A stretch of DNA of 15,769 nt from NCBI GenBank assembly GCA_040904025.1, contig JBBDUG010000051.1, positions 1 to 15,769 on the forward strand, in the 5' to 3' direction. Each line of letters opens with the position of its first letter. The first letter of the stretch is position 1. Of the stretch, positions 14,124-15,769 are shown one piece after another. The notes beneath the pieces were generated by a model. It did not search any database and had not been told where the DNA came from. It saw only the letters and a program-made list of their open reading frames with translations. Source of the stretch: JBBDUG01 sp040904025 (GTDB taxonomy: Bacteria > Patescibacteriota > Minisyncoccia > Phycocordibacterales > SW-6-46-9). A program made the translations under genes and the position numbers.

Positions 14124-15357
14124 AGCGGTTTACAATTACCTGACAAAAGACGGGACTCAGTTCGACCAAGAAGGCACGTCGCTTCATCTGTTCGCATGCA
14201 AGCAGTGTGGATCCGCTACCACCGCACAAATCGAGCACCGAATCGCCGATTTTTGTACAACGAGTGAGTGGTCTCTCGTGAAGTGAGAGTGGCTTCTGTG
14301 TAGGATGTTGATAATCGGTTCCTGCATCGCGTTTCGCCAGCCAGATATCAATCATGTCCGTGATGTCATCGATGGTCGCGTTGCCGATACCAATCTCCTT
14401 GTTGAGAATCTCGCCGAATTTGGTGTGCTTGGGCGACAGGTATGGACGTCCCGTGATTCCGTAAAGTGCAGGTTCGTATTGCTTAGAAAACGCAATCTTC
14501 GGTGTACAGTTGATGCCGTTCTTGATCCACAAGGCCGTGCGCTTATACTTAATACCGACTTCCTCAAAGAGTGACTGCATCATGCCGACATAACTGGAAT
14601 CGCAGTACCAGATATGGTGTGAATCCTTCGCAGAGACTGCAAGTGCATTCTCCATGAGTGTGCGCACGAATGTTCGATATTCACTATCAGTTTTCTTGTC
14701 ATCAACATCTCCGCCGTAGTGAGCATTTCCTCCGAGTCCTTTGTCGTAGCTCAAATTTATATTGTACGGAATATCCACGTAGGACATGTTGATTTTTTGG
14801 TCGCCAACTAACTTCTTCACAACTGTTTGGTCTGTACTATCTCCACACGTGAGGAAATGGTCGCCGAGCTGGAAACGATCTCCTTCTTTAATGTCGGTAT
14901 CCTTCGCTTCCTCGACAGCATCTTCTTCCTTGAAGTCATCGTCTTCAATCTCAAGCACGTCCTCCCAGATATCTGAAAGATCGGTGTCATCGAATCCAAT
15001 GTCGAGCAGAAATTCTGTGTCGAAGGCACGAAGGAGTTCGTAACTCCACGAGCCGGTATTGCGATTCGAGCGGAGCATGTATTCCTCACACTCCTCTTTA
15101 GTTAACGTCCGTGAAGGAATGCGTACGTCGATGAGTTCATCAGAACGTCCGAGTGCTTTCAGCACGAGCAGCCTGGCATGACCTGCAAGCACCTGATTGT
15201 CGGTGTTCACAGCCATGATTTCTGCAAGGTTAAATTTAGTAATGCTCGCTTCAAGATCTGCCTTCTGTTGTGCAGAGAGTGAGCGAGGGTTCTTGGCGTT
15301 CGGGACAAGGTCGCTGACCTTTCGTTGTTCCGTGTGCCATGTAAGTGTGTGTTCCAT
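14083..15357 (-). CDS. ParB-domain DNA methyltransferase with variant DIPY motif, phage-like
   Basis: 424 residues. Residues about 10-115 form a ParB-like domain: VSDLVPNAKNPRSLS, then NQVLAGHARL (54-63) in the GxxR position. An acidic linker (130-156) leads to the methyltransferase domain, with FQLGDHFLTCGDS (162-174), catalytic-site DIPY (195-198), a HPTQKP motif, and AdoMet motif DLCGGSGS (376-383). This ParB plus methylase layout is frequent next to terminase genes in phages. Motif IV normally reads (D/N/S)PP(Y/F/W); here the first proline is isoleucine, and motif I has DLCGG instead of DPFGG, so activity may be changed. The ATG at 15357 is the first start in frame, has no Shine-Dalgarno site, and is preceded at five bases by a hairpin in its leader. 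Confidence 0.9.
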   Translation of the reverse strand: MEHTLTWHTEQRKVSDLVPNAKNPRSLSAQQKADLEASITKFNLAEIMAVNTDNQVLAGHARLLVLKALGRSDELIDVRIPSRTLTKEECEEYMLRSNRNTGSWSYELLRAFDTEFLLDIGFDDTDLSDIWEDVLEIEDDDFKEEDAVEEAKDTDIKEGDRFQLGDHFLTCGDSTDQTVVKKLVGDQKINMSYVDIPYNINLSYDKGLGGNAHYGGDVDDKKTDSEYRTFVRTLMENALAVSAKDSHHIWYCDSSYVGMMQSLFEEVGIKYKRTALWIKNGINCTPKIAFSKQYEPALYGITGRPYLSPKHTKFGEILNKEIGIGNATIDDITDMIDIWLAKRDAGTDYQHPTQKPLSLHERPLTRCTKIGDSVLDLCGGSGSTLLACEQMKRRAFLVELSPVFCQVIVNRYEDFTGNKAVKLS

Positions 15358-15362
15358 CGTAA

Positions 15363-15385
15363 TTTTGCTTAGTTGTTAAGCAAAA
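15363..15385 (-). promoter_or_regulatory. Leader hairpin directly before the ParB-methyltransferase start
   Basis: A perfect 9-bp stem (15363-15371 with 15377-15385, five-base loop) ends five bases before the ATG on the minus strand, covering the place where a ribosome would bind. It is AT-rich, so it could open with temperature or binding of a factor. Confidence 0.5.
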
Positions 15386-15424
15386 GGGCCCACGCACATC
15401 AAATGAATGATTGTGCGCAGGCCC
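15386..15424 (-). terminator. Leader hairpin with U-tract: possible attenuator
   Basis: Stems GGGCC/GGCCC (15386-15390, 15420-15424) and CGCACA/TGTGCG (15393-15398, 15412-15417) are separated by a CA/CA internal loop and close a 13-base loop. Read on the minus strand, the hairpin is followed at once by TTTTGCTT. It lies between the promoter at 15469-15498 and the start codon, so it may act as an attenuator in the leader. Confidence 0.6.
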
Positions 15425-15468
15425 CGATTTAACGTGGTCACCCGCTATGTAGTTCCTTTTGTGTCCTC

Positions 15469-15498
15469 ATTATATACATGCGCAATTCCGTCTGTCAT
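15469..15498 (-). promoter_or_regulatory. Strong sigma70-type promoter for the minus-strand phage-like operon
   Basis: On the minus strand, ATGACA (15498-15493; 5/6 match to TTGACA) is followed after 18 bases by a perfect TATAAT (15474-15469). Transcription should start near 15462, giving a leader of about 105 bases that holds both hairpins. Confidence 0.75.
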
Positions 15499-15769
15499 GT
15501 GGAAAAGCCCGAAAGGCACTAGTGCGACATCAAAAGCTTTGTATGTCGATTCACATAAGGGTAGGTAGTTCTATATCGAAAGGGTCTTGTGGGGGTTGTC
15601 AGGTTTGTAAACCCCTTGGAGGACAGCTAGACTGAGGCGCCTCAAAACCCCGAGCGAAGAAACGCCTAAAGACCCTTGTGGTGTCTCACTTCGTGGGGTT
15701 CACAACTGAGTCAGCCAGCAACTGTTGTGATACGACATATAGTAATTCAGCCGCTAAGACGGTAGCTTA
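15499..15769. other. Gene-free, hairpin-rich right edge
   Basis: No supportable gene. Inverted repeats seen: CGACAT/ATGTCG (15525-15530, 15543-15548); GGGGTT/AACCCC (15592-15597, 15610-15615); the palindrome GAGGCGCCTC (15634-15643), with AGGCG also complementary to 15663-15667; AAGGGTCTT/AAGACCCTT (15580-15588, 15669-15677), which encloses the last two; and TCACAAC/GTTGTGA (15700-15706, 15724-15730). A folded RNA, a phage regulatory or packaging site, or an element end are all possible. The end of the window cuts the region. Confidence 0.4.

Overview
The window looks like a mobile, defence-rich accessory region of a bacterial chromosome or large contig. Several genes have weak or absent Shine-Dalgarno sites, one promoter looks leaderless, TGA is a normal stop codon, and the protein families (zinc-ribbon serine recombinase, HTH-HsdM, phage-type ParB-methyltransferase) would fit an uncultured Patescibacteria/CPR-type genome. 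That lineage is an inference and cannot be settled from this sequence.

Left edge (1-630): a fragment resembling the 3' half of a tRNA, a near-perfect factor-independent terminator, then a small ArsC/low-molecular-weight phosphatase-like gene whose -10 box sits where its start codon would be the first transcribed base. A serine site-specific recombinase follows on the minus strand (633-1916).

Centre (2023-11906): one long plus-strand operon with gaps of a few bases or start/stop overlaps. It holds hsdM with an extra N-terminal MerR-like HTH, a coiled-coil/two-TM membrane protein, hsdS, hsdR and a YgjP-type metal hydrolase. After a 32-bp gap come a ParB-like protein and a D12-class (Dam-like) adenine methyltransferase joined by an ATGA overlap. 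This is a complete type I restriction-modification system plus an accessory set. HsdM and HsdS methylate, HsdR translocates and cuts; the roles of the membrane protein and the ParB-like/Dam pair are open.

11907-12212 is a non-coding stretch full of hairpins. Three sense copies of GCTAAAGTG and one exact antisense copy could form mutually exclusive pairings, and the last sense copy lies against the start codon of the next gene. That gene (12213-12953) is a uracil-DNA-glycosylase-fold-like protein. It converges on and overlaps a minus-strand phage-type operon: ParB-domain methyltransferase, second DNA methyltransferase and terminase-small-subunit-like HTH protein (15357 down to 12950). No terminase large subunit follows, so this looks like a truncated or rearranged phage packaging/modification module. 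A strong promoter (15469-15498) and two hairpins in the leader precede it, and its probable terminator lies inside the opposing gene. The last ~270 bases hold further hairpins and no gene that I can support.
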